Counted from the stretch's first letter, positions 38,101-45,091 are shown. The stretch: DNA of 64,000 nt from Bettongia penicillata ogilbyi (GCA_023548195.1 JAJHZJ010000041.1:682001-746000); one strand, 5' to 3'. Numbers and translations: made by a program. The notes: a model not told the origin generated them from the letters alone.

Positions 38101-41100
38101 ACAAGATATTCACTAAAGTAAAGCAAAAGAACAACAAAAAGAAAAAACCCTCATTGAGGAAACACTCTAACAAAAAATAGTAAAGAAACTAAACAAAAAA
38201 CCAAACAACAATAACCACGATAAAACGAAGAAACACTCTCAGGTAAAAACAATTAGAAAAGGGATCTCCAGAAGAAAGCCCTTCACTATAAAGGAGAAAG
38301 GAAAAACTGCAAGAAGTCTCAAGATGACTGATGAGTTAACAAAAGAATTAGAAGGAGGAAAGAAAAGGAACAAAAGCATCTCTCCTCAAGATTTCAAAGA
38401 TAAATCTGTTTTGTAAGTGATGGTGGATAATTCTAATGCATTTATGTGATACTATGTGCTATAGTGATCTGTACTGCTATCACAAGGCCCTACTAGTTCA
38501 GGAGCAAGGTGGCACAATGGATAGAATGCTGGGCCTGGGATAAGGAAGACCCAAGCTGAAATTCAGCTTCAGATACTTGTTAGCTGCATGACCTCAGGCA
38601 AGTTACTAAACCTGCCTTCCTCAGTGTCCCCAGCTTTAACATGGGTTAGTAGGGTTGTTGTAAGGATAAAATGAGATATTTGCAAAGCACTTAGCACAAC
38701 ACCTGGCACATAGTAGGCTCTATATAGAAATGCTTATTCCCTCCTCCTTTCCCCTTCTCTACTAGATTTTAAGATCTACAAGAGCAAGGGCTATGTATTA
38801 TGTGAACTTTTTATCCCCCCCCCACAGCTTAGGACATAGCAAAGGGTTAATAAATGTTTTTGAACTGAATTATACTATGTCAACATACAGGTTTAGGCAT
38901 TGCTGTAAAATGGAAGGCCTTGTCTACTCTCAGCTTCCTAAGAATGTAAGAAGCATCATAATGTTGTGCGCTTGTCAGATCCCGCTGGAATTTCATAACT
39001 TCATCCCAATCCTTAAGGCATACTCTAATCTAAAAGCAAGAAAAGAAAAATGTCATTAAATATATATTTCAATATACATTACATGCATGCAATTAACCAG
39101 AACACTTTGCTACTAATAATAGTTTACAAACTGTTTCAGATTACTTTATGAGAACATTGTAAGATATTACCTTTTGCTTTGGCTGACAGAGTTGTGTATT
39201 ATACAGTCCATACATAAGATACAAAGCACCAACTCTGATCTGAAAGGTGTATGGAGGTAGAAAATATTTCCAAGCCAGAGCTAAAGCTTCCTTTGAAAAC
39301 TTGTTCTTTTCCATATGTCTCATTCTGCCACTAGAAAATAAGAAAGCATATTACGACTAAAAAGAATTGGACAGCCATGTTTTTATAAGAGAAGAAGAAA
39401 AAGAACAGGTCTCTGGATTCACATGAAGATAAACAATACGCTAAAAGAACATTAAGAATTATGAAGTCCTTAGTAAAAGACTAAAGATGGTAATGGGAAA
39501 TGTGGTATTTTCATCACTGCTGTTGATCAAAGATGATGCCTTCAGAAGAGCAAGGCAGAGAACTAGGAAGAGTCTGAGAAAGGAATTTGATTTCTGGAAG
39601 ACAGGTGAAAATGCACAAATAAGGGCTCTTGGCCAGCAATACAGTGTACCTAACAATATTTGGTAGAAAACATTATTTTCCAGGAGTCTTAAAAGAGTAA
39701 TCAAAAGAGTTTATACTAAAAATGGGGTGAGACAGTGGAGAAAACTTCCAGGTCAAAGACCATAAAGTAGCTACAATCTAGGACGAAAAACTATAGAGAA
39801 GGCTGATAATTCACAAGAAACAAAATTCAATTAAAGTCATTGTCCCAAATTTCTTTATACACAAGAAATATAAAAGATTAGATCCTAGTACAAGACACAT
39901 TTCACTTCGCATTTATTGCTAAGATTTAATGGAATGAAACTTTTCAGATATTCATCTGGGTCTATGACCTCATTTATTTGAGAGCTCCCTCTCACAAAGT
40001 CCATCTATGCCTACTCTTCGTATGTGATTCCTGCCTACCTCCTTCATTAAGTTCACCACCCAACATGCTAGAGTATTTCCTCCATTTCTCATGACACTGA
40101 TAAGGTACCAACTAGTGCAGCACTCTAGTCCTCATCCTCTGCCCTTGCCAGGTGACTAGTACCTCTTCTCTTCCTAGATGACCTTTTTTTACTCCTATTT
40201 TTCAAAGTTTCTCAGTGGTTATATACTGCAGCCTGCTGACACCCATCACACTCTCCCATGCACTCTAATATTTATTTTTAACTCTTTAGAAACTGTTAAA
40301 CTCCCTGTCTTCTTACCATACAACAATACCAGTAGAATGCTATAAAAAGATGAGCCTTGTTTTCACGGAGCTTTTCTATTTTCCAAAGGCAATCCAGTTT
40401 GTTCAACTCCCAAGTCCAAATTTCTGTCAATCTTTCTGTACAAGATATCATAGTGATGAATACATGTATTTTACAAGTTGGCTGGGCAAAGGGCTTACAG
40501 TCAAGTAAAAACTCGATCCTTTCTTAAAGGAAAGAAAAACATAAAGCACCATTGTAGTATCAGAAGAGATACAAAGAACTTATAATTCACTGCTTGTCAC
40601 TCCTTTTGCTGCTTCTAATTAATACCTCTACCATTTTGCTCCATTCTTCTACTTTCCTTTTTCTTCTTATGTCTCTTACTGCTTCTCTATTTCTCAACTT
40701 TGCAAGAATAACCCTTTGTTTCAGGTTACATTATTACTTCCACCATTACTTACTCACAGTCTTAAGCCCCTTTACTGACTTCACAATCCATCCAGCTTGT
40801 TCTTCTTACTGTTACTCACATAAAATATTACATCTTCTGCATCCATATCTCTAGAATCTGTCCCCTTCTCACTTCTGCTTTCTAGAATACTTTGTTTTCC
40901 CCACAACTGAACTCAAATGCTACTTCCTACATGAGGGTTTTTCTGATACCCCCAACTGCCAGTATCTTCCCCAAAAAAGTTACCTTATCTTATTCTTTAT
41001 GTCATTTATTCTGATAAGAAAGCAAACCCCACAAAGGCAGAGAGCATTTCATTTTTGTCTGTGTATCTTATGTGCCTGGAACATATTTGGCATTAAAGCA

Positions 41101-43496
41101 TGGTATTTAAAACTTGACCATGTATGTCCATGAACTTGGACGGGGAAAAAAATTACATGTTTATTTCACTAACCTTTGGTCTCTTTTGTAACATTACATA
41201 TTTTATTTCTTTAATTTTTCCCAGTTAAAAAAAACTGTTCTCATTCTCTCCCATTCCCACTCATTAAGGGTGAAAAACTTTTGCAACAAATATGCACAGG
41301 CAAGCAAAATTAATTCCCACGGTGACCTTGTCAAAAAAAATTCTCATTAAACAACTTGCTGCCCTTACATCTGTCATAAGGTGGATAGCATGTTTCCTCA
41401 TCAATCTTCATGGCCAGTCACTGAACTTATCAGAATTCTTACAACTTTCATAGTTCTATTTCTTACAGTGTTGCTGTATAAATTATTTTTTCCCATTTTA
41501 CTCTACATCAGTTCATGTTTCTTCCCATCCTCTATTTTTATGGCAAAATTTTATTCTATTATATTCATATACTATTCCCTGCTCTTAGTCTTTGCTACTG
41601 CAAAAGAGCTATAATTTTTTTTAACACATGGGTCTTTTTCCCTCTTCCTTTTTAACACTCTGGGGTGATGAGCCTAGGAGTAATATCACTGATCACAGGA
41701 TATTTAGTTTAATAATGTTAGGGGGATAGTTTTGATTTGCTTTCCAGAATAGCCGAACCAAATTCCAATCCCTCCAAAAATGTATTAATGTGACTATTGC
41801 TCCACAGCCCTTCCAACACTTGTCATTTCTCTTTTTTGTTAACTTTGCCAATCTGTACTACCTCAGAGTTCCTTTAATTTTCATCTATTAGTAACTTGAA
41901 ACATTTTTTCATGCGGATATTGATAGCTTACAGTCCTTCCTTAAAAAACTACCTTTTCATGTCATTTGAGCATTTTATCAATTGGGCAACGGGCTCTCAT
42001 TCTAATTCTGGCTGCACTGGTTTTATCTGTGCAAAAACTTTAGTTTTATGCAATTAAAATTTTATCCTCAACAATCCTGTCTATCCCTCGTTTGGCCATG
42101 AACTGTTCCCCTATCTATAATCTTACATATTTTATGTAATTAAAAACAAAGTGTCTGCAAGGTTCCATCATGCTGCCAAAACAGTCCATAGCACAAAAGA
42201 TTAAGAACTCCAACATTAACTGAACTTTTGTTGAGCAACAGCCATCTCCAACCAATAAAAGCTGTGCAAGATAACCTATTCCTCGAATCTGGGCTTGACC
42301 ACAAATGAAAAAAAGATGTACATTAAATAATAAAAAGGTATCTGAAATATTGTTAGGGAGAAAAAAGACCTCAAGGGATGATATGCTTCTCAAACACGGC
42401 AGACAACAGAAATACAGAGGGGATGAAGGAAGATAACGGGCAAGGACATGACAGCGAAGAGACTAGGAAGGGCCTTCTTTCTAAAGGCACCCAAAGAGAT
42501 GGAGGGAAAGGCAGAAGTCTGGTGGAAGAGCGAGCGCAAAGGGAAACCACCCCGACTACAGCTGCATCAATGCTTTCTGTGGGACCACCAAATGGGAAGG
42601 GGGAAGGAGGGGGGCAAAATAGGAGTGTGTGACGTGTCCGTGTCAAACCAAGGACTGGCAGGGAGGGGAAGGTGACCCCCGGGATCTCTCAGGAACAGAA
42701 AAAGCTGCAGGGTAGTGAGTGAAGAGGAGGCCTTGTTTTTGCAATGGGAGGATGTGCATGGGGTAGTAGCACCACCGGGTCCCTGAAACTCAAGATCCTT
42801 TATTCAATCCAATTCTGGCATTAAAAGGGAGCTTTAGGAGCCCGAAGAACCGAGTACAGATCCTGACTCTTCCTGAGCTCACAGTCTACGTCCGTCATTC
42901 ACCACCAGTACCATCTTGGGCAAGCCTGGCCTCAGTTTCTCCCTTTGTAAACTGAAGGGATGGCCCTAGAAGACCTCCAAGGTCTGCTTCCGAGCTCTGC
43001 CTGCTGGAACGTGTGAGAACACAGAGAGTAGAAAGAAGACGGAGAAAGAAAACCGAGGTGGAAGGAGGGGATGGGGGGTGGGGAGGAGGGGGGGTGTGGA
43101 TGGGGGAAGGGGAAAGGTGTAAAACGGAAGGAGAGAAGGAGGAAGCTGGGAGAGAGAAGAGGAAAGCGTGGAGGGGGAGAGCACACTGAGACCGGAGAAG
43201 GGGAAGCAGCGGAAGCTGGTGAGGAGAGAGAAGGAAACTGAGGCACGGGAAGGAGGGCGCTTGCGGACGGGAAGGGAAAGGCGAGGGGACGCGAGATGGG
43301 GGGAGACTGGAGAGGAACTGCCGAAAGGCGGATAATTCTGGGCAGGAGTTGGAAGGAGAAACGCTCACTAGAAGATAGTATGAAACTTCATGTCCCTCCA
43401 CAGCGAGGTGAAATCCTCGAATCGGACGCTGTCGGTGTCCTGGAAACGCGTGAGAAGCGTGTCGAAGTCCGAGTGCAGGCCGCCGGGGGTGCCCAT
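7177..43496 (-). CDS. SNAPC1: SNAPC1, SNAPc subunit 1 (SNAP43), ten coding exons
   Basis: SNAPC1 is a subunit of the snRNA-activating protein complex. That complex binds the proximal sequence element of snRNA promoters and recruits RNA polymerase II or III in the nucleus. The exons were assembled by hand from the minus strand: 43369-43496, 39171-39330, 38889-39029, 35397-35501, 31709-31867, 29255-29323, 23344-23406, 20736-20874, 14159-14250 and 7177-7211. All have GT/AG borders. The product is about 362 residues, against 368 recalled for human. Diagnostic stretches include ALAWKYFLPPYTFQIRVGAL, NTQLCQPKQK, DKALSLIKD, ASKSRRHRQVKL and LSMPVIT, and the tail is basic (PKKKRRC). Reading phase is consistent everywhere except the exon 8/9 junction, where exon 8 leaves one base and exon 9 needs two. 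Human SNAPC1 is adjacent to HIF1A at 14q23; that is recalled knowledge, not seen here. Confidence 0.93.
7795..7985 (+). mobile_element. L2 antisense end plus MIR-type SINE
   Basis: The words tactatgtgctaggcactgg (L2 antisense) are followed by ttactagttatgtgacactgg, cctctgtaaaatgagg and aggtcccttctagctctaa, the body and tail of a MIR/CORE-type SINE in SNAPC1 intron 9. Confidence 0.65.
8000..9029 (+). mobile_element. degenerate L1 (ORF2 reverse transcriptase end to 3' end)
   Basis: The sequence retains the look of L1 ORF2 around the reverse transcriptase active site (ctttgcagacatgattt, from a F-A-D-D core) and a downstream sense 3' region (aaagacctggaaac, ttacgcaatgattacaat). It is full of stops. 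It lies just before the SINE interrupted by HAL1 copy 2. Confidence 0.65.
9030..9210 (+). mobile_element. Mar1-like tRNA-derived SINE, 3' end cut by HAL1
   Basis: The unit begins ggcacagtggatagagtgctgg, has a B-box-like ggtttcagac, and runs through aaatgagctggaggaggaaatg and ccccaaatggggtcaagaag to gttggacatg. That is the Mar1-type 3' module. It breaks at 9210, where HAL1 copy 2 begins. The flank after 13714 resumes with catgacat, which is compatible with the expected continuation. Confidence 0.8.
9211..12033 (+). mobile_element. HAL1-type element, copy 2, full length
   Basis: It has the same layout as copy 1 but belongs to a different subfamily: one 5' UTR monomer and an ORF1 N terminus of ILGYFLGEQMFPPF instead of ESFFQQMQMIPTF. 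ORF1 is intact (9876-10973). The 3' UTR carries the (CA)n block (about 11095-11155), purine-rich G runs and an A/T-rich tail. It is inserted in a SINE in SNAPC1 intron 9, antisense to the gene. Copy 3 follows at once in inverted orientation. Confidence 0.9.
9876..10973 (+). CDS. HAL1/L1 ORF1 protein, intact, 365 aa (copy 2)
   Basis: This is an uninterrupted L1 ORF1-type protein with the N-terminal MPRKGKKNKT, the coiled coil, LENRSRRDNLKIMGLPE, and a CTD containing RDPKRETPRNIVAKFQ and GLKPRITYPAKLS. Compared with copy 1 it lacks the NCP of 'KENCPDILEPEG' and ends ...QEGEEA. There is no ORF2 downstream. Confidence 0.92.
   Translation: MPRKGKKNKTILGYFLGEQMFPPFISDDEEQCLPSGKYVEVGASVSQTSKVDVQWVQAMEDLKKDFENQVRQVEEKLGREMREMQEKYEKRVNTLVKETQKNAEENNTLKNKLIQLAKEVQKANEKNAFKSTISQMEKEVQKLTEVNSSLKMRMEQMEANDFLRNQEIIKQNQKNEKMEENVKYLIGKTTDLENRSRRDNLKIMGLPESHDPKKSLDVIFHEIIKDILEPEGKISIQGIYRSPPERDPKRETPRNIVAKFQNSQLKEKIFQVARKKQFKYCGNTIRITQDLAASTLRNRRAWNRIFQKSKALGLKPRITYPAKLSIILQGKIWFFNETEDFQAFLMKRPELKRKFDFQTQEGEEA
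12034..13065 (-). pseudogene. HAL1 ORF1 remnant (copy 3)
   Basis: The start codon (13065-13063) and leader are present, but the frame is broken. The A7 run used for 'ETQKNAEE' has lost one base (about 12757-12762), and a CGA Arg codon has become TGA at 12345-12343. The longest open piece is 12343-12744. The C-terminal end of ORF1 is missing. Confidence 0.9.
12034..13714 (-). mobile_element. HAL1-type element, copy 3, 3'-truncated and inverted
   Basis: The reverse complement of a copy-2-like element runs from its 5' end (ccatcttggctcctcccc at about 13692-13710) into ORF1. It stops inside the codons for FQAFL at 12034, where it abuts the A-rich tail of copy 2. It has no 3' UTR and no poly(A) of its own. 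Confidence 0.9.
13715..14158. other. no feature recognised (SNAPC1 intron 9)
   Basis: AT-rich intronic sequence lies between HAL1 copy 3 and SNAPC1 exon 9, with no repeat I can name. Confidence 0.4.
14159..14250 (-). CDS. SNAPC1: SNAPC1 coding exon 9
   Basis: After the strong acceptor tttctctcttag this 92-bp exon reads (x)GKQSIKKEASCLSMPVITK, then EEEENESFSEL. LSMPVIT and the acidic EEEENES run match human SNAPC1. It ends in donor GTAAAG (14158-14153) with one base over, which pairs correctly with the last exon. In this frame the exon needs two bases from upstream, but the best exon 8 donor supplies one. A phase-0 acceptor a few bases inside (before AGT ATA) combined with the weaker exon 8 donor would resolve it. 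Confidence 0.8.
14440..15240 (-). mobile_element. CR1/L3-type LINE fragment, antisense
   Basis: The words gattttgtcaaatgctttgc, attttgccaggaaccaactg and ggcctacattttgcaaggaa follow the order known from antisense CR1/L3 LINE copies (their ORF2 region). There is no intact frame. Confidence 0.55.
15250..17030 (+). mobile_element. long L2 fragment (ORF2 C-terminal half to 3' end), sense
   Basis: Successive L2 landmarks appear in sense order: cctccaagcacagacaaaaa, ctctatgcagatgacacaca, ttattgcaactaactgactg, catttaaagtccttcacaat, gaacataagttccttgcaag and the terminal gtgcctggaacaaagtaggc. The frame is broken many times. A (CA)n/(CT)n microsatellite sits inside it. Confidence 0.8.
16602..16665. repeat. 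(AC)n then (CT)n microsatellite
   Basis: (AC)17-18 at 16602-16636 is followed by (CT)12 at 16641-16665, within the L2 fragment. Confidence 0.97.
17085..17255 (-). mobile_element. L2 3'-end fragment, antisense
   Basis: The words actatgctaggtgctaagga and ctctgtcctcaagtagggc are the reverse complement of an L2 3' end. It faces the sense L2 that ends near 17030. Confidence 0.65.
17260..18300. other. no feature recognised (SNAPC1 intron 8)
   Basis: I see no repeat or coding signal that I can name in this stretch. Confidence 0.4.
18310..18510 (+). mobile_element. MIR-type SINE
   Basis: The words gagaacctgaactcccat, acaaagttactccacatttc, actataaaatgaaagag and ccaggtttagctctatga follow the order of a MIR/CORE SINE. 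Confidence 0.6.
18558..18603. repeat. (TA)n microsatellite
   Basis: An imperfect TA repeat with interspersed CA lies in SNAPC1 intron 8. Confidence 0.95.
18610..20735. other. mostly unassigned intron 8 sequence with a MIR-like piece beyond the exon
   Basis: No gene is supported here, and the short frame at 19926-20153 has no domain. At 20500-20640, overlapping the exon 8 flank, the words ctgtccatcacaactatgt and gtctgcaaaatagactagg suggest a decayed MIR. Confidence 0.4.
20736..20874 (-). CDS. SNAPC1: SNAPC1 coding exon 8
   Basis: The exon has 46 codons plus one base. It starts with the conserved basic block ASKSRRHRQVKLEPLE and contains NIRNKGKLDSEEETSQVK. It is shorter than the human equivalent, which has a longer Lys-rich insert before RNKG. 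The best donor is AAAG|GTAAC at 20736/20735, leaving one base. A weaker donor (CAA|GTTAAA) would end the exon in phase 0 at 20743. The choice decides how exon 9 is read. Confidence 0.88.
21080..21350 (+). mobile_element. L2-like 3' fragment
   Basis: The words agaatatcctgcccctccac, aaatcctacccaagtcctcc and aaaaaacttgccctgacgac resemble the distal L2 3' UTR in sense orientation. Confidence 0.5.
21980..22262 (+). mobile_element. marsupial-type L1 3' end
   Basis: The words tgttttgcacaactacaatg, tataacctatactgaattgc, gagagaatccagaactcaaa and a final aaaaataaaatactaaat form an L1 3' end in sense, with a short A-rich tail. It is related to the HAL1 3' UTR, which shares ttgaattgcctgc and ttggaactcaaag. 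Confidence 0.75.
22290..22495 (+). mobile_element. MIR-type SINE
   Basis: The words atctgatttcaggtctgctg, gggccatctcaggcaagttc, ctctaaagtgaaagagctgg and aaatctacgattctacgatt follow the MIR/CORE SINE order. Confidence 0.65.
23175..23262. repeat. imperfect 54-bp tandem duplication in SNAPC1 intron 7
   Basis: 'agtacttaaatt(c/t)atagc' starts at 23179 and again at 23233. It lies within about 170 bp of the exon 7 donor. Confidence 0.85.
23344..23406 (-). CDS. SNAPC1: SNAPC1 coding exon 7
   Basis: The exon has 21 codons in phase 0: GSERAGTLAKIKSKAYSIVTQ. It matches human CERAESLAKIKSKAFSVVIQ at the same point, by recall. The acceptor is tttgtttgtttgcag and the donor is GTAAAT. Confidence 0.92.
23480..23905 (+). 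mobile_element. L2 3'-end fragment, sense
   Basis: The words cacacaaactctttaagaac, tagtacagtgtctgtg and cttaataaatacttg mark the L2 3' terminus. Upstream bases are weaker. Confidence 0.65.
25200..25440 (+). repeat. three ~75-bp monomers in the HAL1 copy 4 5' UTR
   Basis: Three successive units each contain 'gaaggtttctgcataaa' and 'ctgagcctgggaggc' variants, followed by C-rich sequence. They match the monomers in copy 1 and are clearer here. Confidence 0.8.
25548..26644 (+). pseudogene. HAL1 ORF1, single 4-bp frameshift (copy 4)
   Basis: This is a nearly intact ORF1 read in two overlapping frames (25548-25946 and 25889-26644). Against copy 1, four bases are missing near 25884, inside the codons for NRLTQLAKEV. 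Apart from this the RRM-like and C-terminal domains are complete. Confidence 0.92.
29255..29323 (-). CDS. SNAPC1: SNAPC1 coding exon 6
   Basis: The exon has 23 codons in phase 0: KVSVKVKSEDDQREKEG, then SSQEVE. This is the charged, poorly conserved middle of the protein, so the assignment rests on splice sites (acceptor ctttgttgtcacag, donor GTAAGG) and phase more than on residue identity. Human has a comparable acidic, SQE-containing stretch here. Confidence 0.85.
29800..29960 (+). mobile_element. MIR-type SINE (partial)
   Basis: The words gacctatgtgacccttggca, cctcagtaaaatatggattt and ctacttctagctctaaatgc follow the MIR order in SNAPC1 intron 5. Confidence 0.6.
30540..30700 (+). mobile_element. 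truncated L1 3' end with A-rich tail
   Basis: A purine-rich 'gggagggaggagaaagg' block, 'ggaacactgaaaataaaa' and a long A-rich tail resemble a 5'-truncated L1 3' end. Confidence 0.5.
30720..31400 (-). mobile_element. L2 fragment, antisense
   Basis: The words ttgctaagtgctgctgacac, gaagacttcatagaaatgga, gtgccatgacctggaagtat and acaatattatagtattccag are in the order expected for the reverse complement of L2, from the 3' end into ORF2. Confidence 0.65.
31709..31867 (-). CDS. SNAPC1: SNAPC1 coding exon 5
   Basis: The exon has 53 codons in phase 0. It runs from EIMNIHDHYQEMKQIISADK through SQPDKALSLIKDEFLVNIKN to LEHKQWHEDKK. The acceptor is cttttgtctccag and the donor is GTATGT (31708-31703). Human has the same NVHDHYQ, DKALSLIKD and IVLEHQQWH stretches, by recall. 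Confidence 0.95.
32040..33480. other. unassigned SNAPC1 intron 4 sequence
   Basis: The stretch has no named repeat. A lysine-rich plus-strand reading near 32058-32210 could be a processed-pseudogene scrap, but I cannot name it. A (TG)n-rich patch lies at about 33100-33172 and an ATTAAAAT-rich patch near 32910-32960. Confidence 0.35.
33480..34900. other. unassigned SNAPC1 intron 4 sequence
   Basis: No gene or repeat is recognised. The frames at 33777-34022 and 34390-34623 show no domain and are probably chance. Confidence 0.35.
35086..35151. repeat. (TG)33 microsatellite in SNAPC1 intron 4
   Basis: A pure TG run lies about 250 bp downstream of the SNAPC1 exon 4 donor. In the SNAPC1 transcript it reads as (CA)33. 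Confidence 0.98.
35397..35501 (-). CDS. SNAPC1: SNAPC1 coding exon 4
   Basis: The exon has 35 codons in phase 0: LSYRMKKNNPRTEVTEEF, then KEPNDRVMKLITADTLE. The acceptor is tttatgtag and the donor is GTAATT. It matches human LSYRMKKKIHRAEVTEEF and DRVMKLITSDVLE closely, by recall. A (TG)33 tract lies about 250 bp into the following intron. Confidence 0.94.
36420..38060 (+). mobile_element. L2 fragment, sense, with an insertion
   Basis: Sense L2 landmarks are present: cccatctatgttctcctttt, tctatggctttatcaagtca, ctgctcaaagaccttcagc and ggcattcaaagcccttcaaa. About 175 bp at 37206-37380 interrupt it, starting aaaggttcctaacctc and ending aggtttacctgacct. These ends are roughly inverted and suggest a small DNA transposon relic. 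Confidence 0.6.
38495..38755 (+). mobile_element. MIR/THER1-type SINE, near full length
   Basis: It runs from ggtggcacaatggatagaat through gctgcatgacctcaggcaag, acatgggttagtagggttg and ttagcacaacacctggcac to a short L2-like end, in SNAPC1 intron 3 close to exon 3. Confidence 0.8.
38889..39029 (-). CDS. SNAPC1: SNAPC1 coding exon 3
   Basis: The exon has 47 codons in phase 0 on both sides. It starts IRVCLKDWDEVMKFQRDL and ends FHFTAMPKP. Human SNAPC1 has IRVALKDWDEVLKFQQDL and FTAMPKL at the same places, by recall. The acceptor is tttgcttttag and the donor is GTATGT (38888-38883). Confidence 0.95.
39171..39330 (-). CDS. SNAPC1: SNAPC1 coding exon 2
   Basis: The exon follows a pyrimidine-rich acceptor (ttattttctag) and starts TGGCAGAATG. 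With the split Tyr codon it encodes 54 residues, including YGRMRHMEKNKFSKEALALA, the conserved KYFLPPYTFQIRVGALYL block and NTQLCQPKQK. It ends exactly at a codon boundary before the donor GTAATA. This is the N-terminal region of the SNAPC1 family. The following intron is only 141 bp (39030-39170), by far the shortest in the gene. Confidence 0.95.
39940..40520. mobile_element. unnamed interspersed repeat-like segment
   Basis: The sequence from catctgggtctatgacctca to ggcaaagggcttacagtcaa has the look of a repeat I have seen in marsupial DNA but cannot name. There is no frame. It lies in SNAPC1 intron 1. Confidence 0.3.
40580..41115 (+). mobile_element. L2 3'-end fragment, sense
   Basis: The words ctagaatactttgttttccc, ctgaactcaaatgctacttc, tttttctgatacccccaact and tgtgcctggaacatatttgg follow the L2 3' UTR order. 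Confidence 0.7.
41175..42115 (-). mobile_element. marsupial L1 3' region, antisense
   Basis: The words gttctcattctctcccattc, aggtggatagcatgtttcct, tacatcagttcatgtttctt, ttgctttccagaatagccg and ttatcaattgggcaac are the reverse complement of the opossum-type L1 3' region in the expected order, with gaps. Confidence 0.7.
42880..42975 (+). mobile_element. MIR-type SINE fragment
   Basis: The words atcttgggcaagcctggcct, cagtttctccctttgtaaac and tctgcttccgagctctg match the MIR core. It abuts the polypurine tract in SNAPC1 intron 1. Confidence 0.6.
43030..43330. repeat. polypurine GA/G-rich tract in SNAPC1 intron 1
   Basis: About 300 bp on the plus strand are almost entirely A and G, with several runs of four or more G between 43065 and 43115. 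The tract begins just inside intron 1 of SNAPC1, so the transcript there is pyrimidine-rich. Frames across it encode only low-complexity peptides. Confidence 0.8.
43369..43496 (-). CDS. SNAPC1: SNAPC1 coding exon 1
   Basis: This exon holds the start codon and encodes 42 residues plus two bases, beginning MGTPGGLHSDFDTLL and ending RDMKFHTIF. The ATG at 43496-43494 has A at -3 and G at +4, a strong Kozak context, and matches the human start. The open frame continues upstream through a Gly/Ser-rich stretch, but only from a TTG, so I do not extend it. The donor is GTGAGC (43368-43363). The final two bases (TA) join the first base of exon 2 to make Tyr, where human has Cys. Confidence 0.92.
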
Positions 43497-43499
43497 GCT

Positions 43500-43720
43500 G
43501 CCGCTGCCGCCGCCGCCCCCTCTCGGTCGAGACAGCCCAGCTCCTAATACCAAACAGGTCGCAGTTTCCGAGGAAACGCAGATCCAATCACAGCGCGTCG
43601 CTCCATGATTACGTCATGACGCAAGCGCGTTCTTATTACGTAGCGCGCCGGCGTACTGACACCCGCAGACTATTCTTGCCGGAACAACTCCTCCATGAGG
43701 TTAAGGTTATAGTGCATGTG
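43500..43720 (-). promoter_or_regulatory. SNAPC1 CpG-rich promoter with CCAAT and ATF/CRE-like sites
   Basis: The sequence just upstream of the SNAPC1 ATG is rich in CpG. It holds a CCAAT box (plus-strand ccaat 43584-43588) and the near-palindrome TTACGTCATGACGCAA at 43608-43623, which is two ATF/CREB-type half-sites facing each other. A tacgta and several gcgc words follow. No TATA box stands out, as expected for a housekeeping promoter. Transcription start sites cannot be placed from sequence. Confidence 0.65.
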
Positions 43721-44039
43721 TGAGCTTCCGCTTCCTTTTCCCTCCTCGCGACCCTTACTTTCTTAAAGAGCCCGTTAAGCAGAAATGTAGAAGGGGAGGA
43801 GGAGAGGGAGATCCTTATATGCCCAATGCGAGAATTTATTTTACTTAACTATACATATTTGTTAAGAGGGTTTTGTCTTAATTTTGTCTTTTTCACCACC
43901 ACCACGCCACGAGGAGGTGGGAGGGAGGCAAAGTAAAAGATTGTTCATTGAAAAAACATTTTTTTTTTTAAATTTTAAGATCATAATGGAAAGCCACAAA
44001 ATTCCCTAACCACTAAGAATCAAATGAGATAGCACATGT

Positions 44040-44395
44040 AAAGGACTTCGAAAACCTTAAAGTAAGGTTAGCCATTAGTTCTCATTAGCTATTAATAATT
44101 CACATTTCCAATGGCACCCTACAGTTTACAAAGCACTTTCCTCACAATAACAATGAGGTAATTAGTGCAAGGAACAATGATGATATCAATAATGACATAA
44201 ACTGCTTTAAAACTGTACTAGCGTTTTGCCCGTATTATCTCAAGAGTTAAACAGGTATTATCTTCATTTAACAGATGAGGAAACTGAGCCTCGGGGACAT
44301 TAAGTGATGGGCTCAGTGTCAGGAAGCCAGCCAGTGTCAGAGGTGGGATTCAAAATCACGATTTTCTGACTCAGCTCAGCTCTCTATCCACTATA
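44040..44395 (-). mobile_element. MIR-type SINE, antisense
   Basis: The words tacaaagcactttcctcaca, cagatgaggaaactgagcct and agctctctatccactat are the reverse complement of a MIR/Mar1-type SINE. Confidence 0.75.
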
Positions 44396-44399
44396 TATT

Positions 44400-45090
44400 T
44401 TCATTTTACAAATGAAGAAAATGAAACCCAATTCACTAACTTGCAAAAGACTAAAAGTTTCAGACTCAAAAATGAATATGAACTCTGCTCTTCTGGTTCA
44501 AAAGCCCTTTCCACTAGGAATCTTTTGATCAGTTTTCCTTTATCTTCTAAAAGTGGCCACATGTTGGCAAGGCCCGGACTTTTCCTCCAACTCTACACTT
44601 AAGTGACCCTTAGATCATGAGGGTCTACTCCCTGAAGCCTGCTCAGATTTGTCATTCCTGAGGGATTATACTGAAAATGCAAAATAGTCTGTGCTGCCAG
44701 TCCAACTCTTGGAATTTAGTTTTCTGCCATGAGGACTTAGGGTTAGTACTATGTGATAATGAAAAGCTTTCTGGTTGGCTGAAGATCTGGAATACTGTCT
44801 TAGTAGAGATTTAACCATAAATGAGTGTATTCATAGAAGGTTCAAGGAGACAACAGCTTGTTCTCTTTACTAGCTTGGAGTGAGGAGAATTGCTTTGAGT
44901 TGCTTCTCCCCACCTGACAATTCTTTGGTTACTTTTATGTCTATCCTTTTGACAGACAAGCAAGTATTCTGAGGGGTTGAAGGAGGAACTGGGGAGGGTA
45001 CCAGTTGACTGGTGAGACTGGAAGACCCATCAAAGTTCTCAAAAAAGGTTGAGGCAGCAGTTGGAGCTTATAGCAGCCACGTCCGTCAAC
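44400..45090. other. no clear feature
   Basis: Intergenic sequence upstream of SNAPC1. Only a short antisense SINE scrap (caaatgaagaaaatgaaacc) is suggested near 44410. Confidence 0.4.
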
Positions 45091-45091
45091 C

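Noticed and set aside
43368..43553. N-terminally extended SNAPC1 start (VLGAGLSRPRGG...)
   Set aside because: The extension begins with TTG, not ATG. The ATG at 43496 has a strong Kozak context and matches the human start.
42895..43587. 230-codon minus-strand frame overlapping SNAPC1 exon 1
   Set aside because: It runs through the polypurine tract (Pro/Ser/Leu-rich) and reads exon 1 in a different frame. No domain.
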